A DNA stretch of 23,557 nucleotides from a virus. The stretch covers positions 1 through 23,557 of IMG/VR virus record IMGVR_UViG_3300048839_000092. One strand, 5' to 3'. The position numbers and the translations under genes are program-made. Under the pieces are notes generated by a model. It saw nothing but the letters and a program-made list of their open reading frames with translations, was not told the origin of the DNA and did no database searches. Below, in pieces: positions 22,678 to 23,557 of this stretch (its first letter is position 1; each line of letters begins with the position of its first letter).

Positions 22678-23523
22678 TTATTTCAAAGCTAAGAATTTGC
22701 CTACAGTTAGTAGATTTGCTTGTTGTAGTGCTGCGATTACCGCATCTTGGAGACCTAGCATAACCTGAGAAACAACTGCTTGGTTATCTGCTCCAGTTCC
22801 CTCTACAGTGAATACGTAGTCACCTTCAGTATCTAAATCACTGCCTGAGATTGTTACTGCATACCATCCAGCACCTCTATCTGTAACTGAAGGTGATAGT
22901 GGAGCAAATGCTCCTCCTGCCTTAGATGCATTAAATGATAGTGTGAGTCCAGATACGCCAGTTGTATGGTCTGAGTCAGAAACCATTCTGACCATAAACG
23001 TATAATCTTCGTTTAGAGGTACAGTTCGTATACCTCCCGTACCGCCACTACTTCCGCCTGAAGATAATATTGATCCGCTTACAGTAAAGTTAATTGTAGC
23101 GGTTTCTGTTATGGTTACATAACCATTCCAGATGGACGTATATGTATCAGAGAGTGTTCCAGACTCTAGGATTGTTCCTTTAGCTATCAGTACAGAAACA
23201 TATGAATCTGATAGTGTAGCTGTTTCTAGTATAGTCCCGGCATATATTCCGGATCCACTTATTAGCTCACTTGCGTATGTATCTACTAAACTAGAACTTT
23301 CTACTATAGTACCTACGAATACAGCAACACTTCCGTATGTATCCGCTAAGGTAAAGTTTTCAGTTAAGGTACTATTAAATACTACAGAACTAACATAGGA
23401 ATCAGTTAGCGATATTAGTTCTGAAATAGAACCAGTATATTCAGTTCCTCCGGCTTCAACCGGAACGCCCGCGCCGAATGCCCCGCGCGAGCCGAAACTG
23501 CCGCGCCCGCCGAACGCGGCCAT
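22678..23523 (-). CDS. Repeat-containing appendage/fibre protein, 281 residues
   Basis: The protein has three parts. Residues 1-25 are Gly/Phe/Arg-rich (GGRGSFGSRGAFGAG) and encoded by very GC-rich DNA. Residues about 29-150 are five or six tandem repeats of about 20 residues with consensus GTIxExxxLxDxYxS, suggesting a repetitive beta structure. Residues about 165-281 look like an Ig-like domain found in phage tail and neck proteins (LNEDYTFMVRMVSD, GVSGLTLSFNASKAGGAF, DRGAGWYAVTISGSDLD, YVFTVEGTGAD). It is the first gene of the visible late block. ATG 23523 has no clear ribosome binding site. A virion surface role is inferred. Confidence 0.65.
   Translation of the reverse strand: MAAFGGRGSFGSRGAFGAGVPVEAGGTEYTGSISELISLTDSYVSSVVFNSTLTENFTLADTYGSVAVFVGTIVESSSLVDTYASELISGSGIYAGTILETATLSDSYVSVLIAKGTILESGTLSDTYTSIWNGYVTITETATINFTVSGSILSSGGSSGGTGGIRTVPLNEDYTFMVRMVSDSDHTTGVSGLTLSFNASKAGGAFAPLSPSVTDRGAGWYAVTISGSDLDTEGDYVFTVEGTGADNQAVVSQVMLGLQDAVIAALQQANLLTVGKFLALK
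23080..23440 (-). repeat. Tandem repeat region encoding about 20-residue units
   Basis: Five to six successive units share GTI(L/V)E...L(S/T/A)D(S/T)Y at protein level; one unit is longer by about 5 residues. DNA copies are diverged, so the repeat is old or selected at protein level. Confidence 0.8.
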
Positions 23524-23530
23524 TGCTTAC

Positions 23531-23556
23531 GTCATCCGGCTGACGTGCCGGACGAC
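23531..23556. promoter_or_regulatory. GC-rich hairpin upstream of the appendage gene
   Basis: A 10-base stem with one mismatch (GTCATCCGGC / GCCGGACGAC) and a 6-base TGACGT loop lies 8 bases before the start codon of the gene at 22678-23523. It has no T tract in the direction of transcription, so it is more likely an RNA structure affecting translation or stability, or a recombination site, than a terminator. Confidence 0.5.
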
Positions 23557-23557
23557 T

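Noticed and set aside
1-23557. CRISPR array, insertion sequence, integrase or attachment site
   Set aside because: No regularly spaced direct repeats, no terminal inverted repeats with transposase, and no recombinase gene were seen.

Overview
This window is part of a tailed, podovirus-like phage genome. There are no ribosomal, tRNA or housekeeping genes. Genes are packed with 1-4 base overlaps, and almost every recognisable product is viral. Composition is AT-leaning except for two short GC-rich islands. A T7/PolA-type DNA polymerase, a FEN-type exonuclease, a cobalamin-type (class II) ribonucleotide reductase and P22-like tail genes (gp4-like and gp10-like) sit in two convergent blocks. This resembles marine podoviruses of the SIO1/cobavirus/Zobellviridae kind, but that placement is my inference from gene content and was not checked by a search. 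The host is probably an aquatic proteobacterium.

Left block (1-8672, + strand) covers replication, nucleotide supply and lysis. It opens inside the polymerase 3'-5' exonuclease domain. The polymerase is broken just before palm motif A, and a separate 64-residue ORF with its own ribosome binding site lies between the two fragments. Then come an OB-like putative ssDNA-binding protein, several small proteins, a 5'-3' exonuclease, a PDDEXK-type nuclease, a metallophosphatase, a SAR-type GH24 endolysin, an inner-membrane spanin with an outer-membrane lipoprotein spanin nested in another frame, a short class II ribonucleotide reductase, a very small Cys/His-rich protein and a GT-A-like glycosyltransferase. 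A textbook stem-loop at 8680-8701 with A and T tracts on its two sides ends transcription from both directions.

Right block (8700-23523, - strand, read right to left) is virion assembly. From its upstream end it encodes a repeat-containing appendage protein, a Thr/Gly-rich small virion-type protein, small accessory proteins, a gp4-like tail adaptor, a gp10-like tail hub, two modular tail proteins that share a nearly duplicated C-terminal module, a further small tail protein, and three large or mid-size putative ejection (internal virion) proteins including one of 1568 residues. It ends with a shrunken GH108-like protein and a 90-residue conserved-looking protein. Portal, capsid and terminase genes are expected beyond the right edge.

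The most unusual points are: the split polymerase with the intercalated ORF; the twin tail genes whose N-terminal recognition domains differ (lectin-like versus choice-of-anchor L) on a common C-terminal module, with shared IDAHL-type repeats running into the hub gene; an i-spanin fused to what looks like a separate small-protein family; a ParB-like patch inside the giant ejection protein; and a sharp GC step at the start of the first right-block gene.
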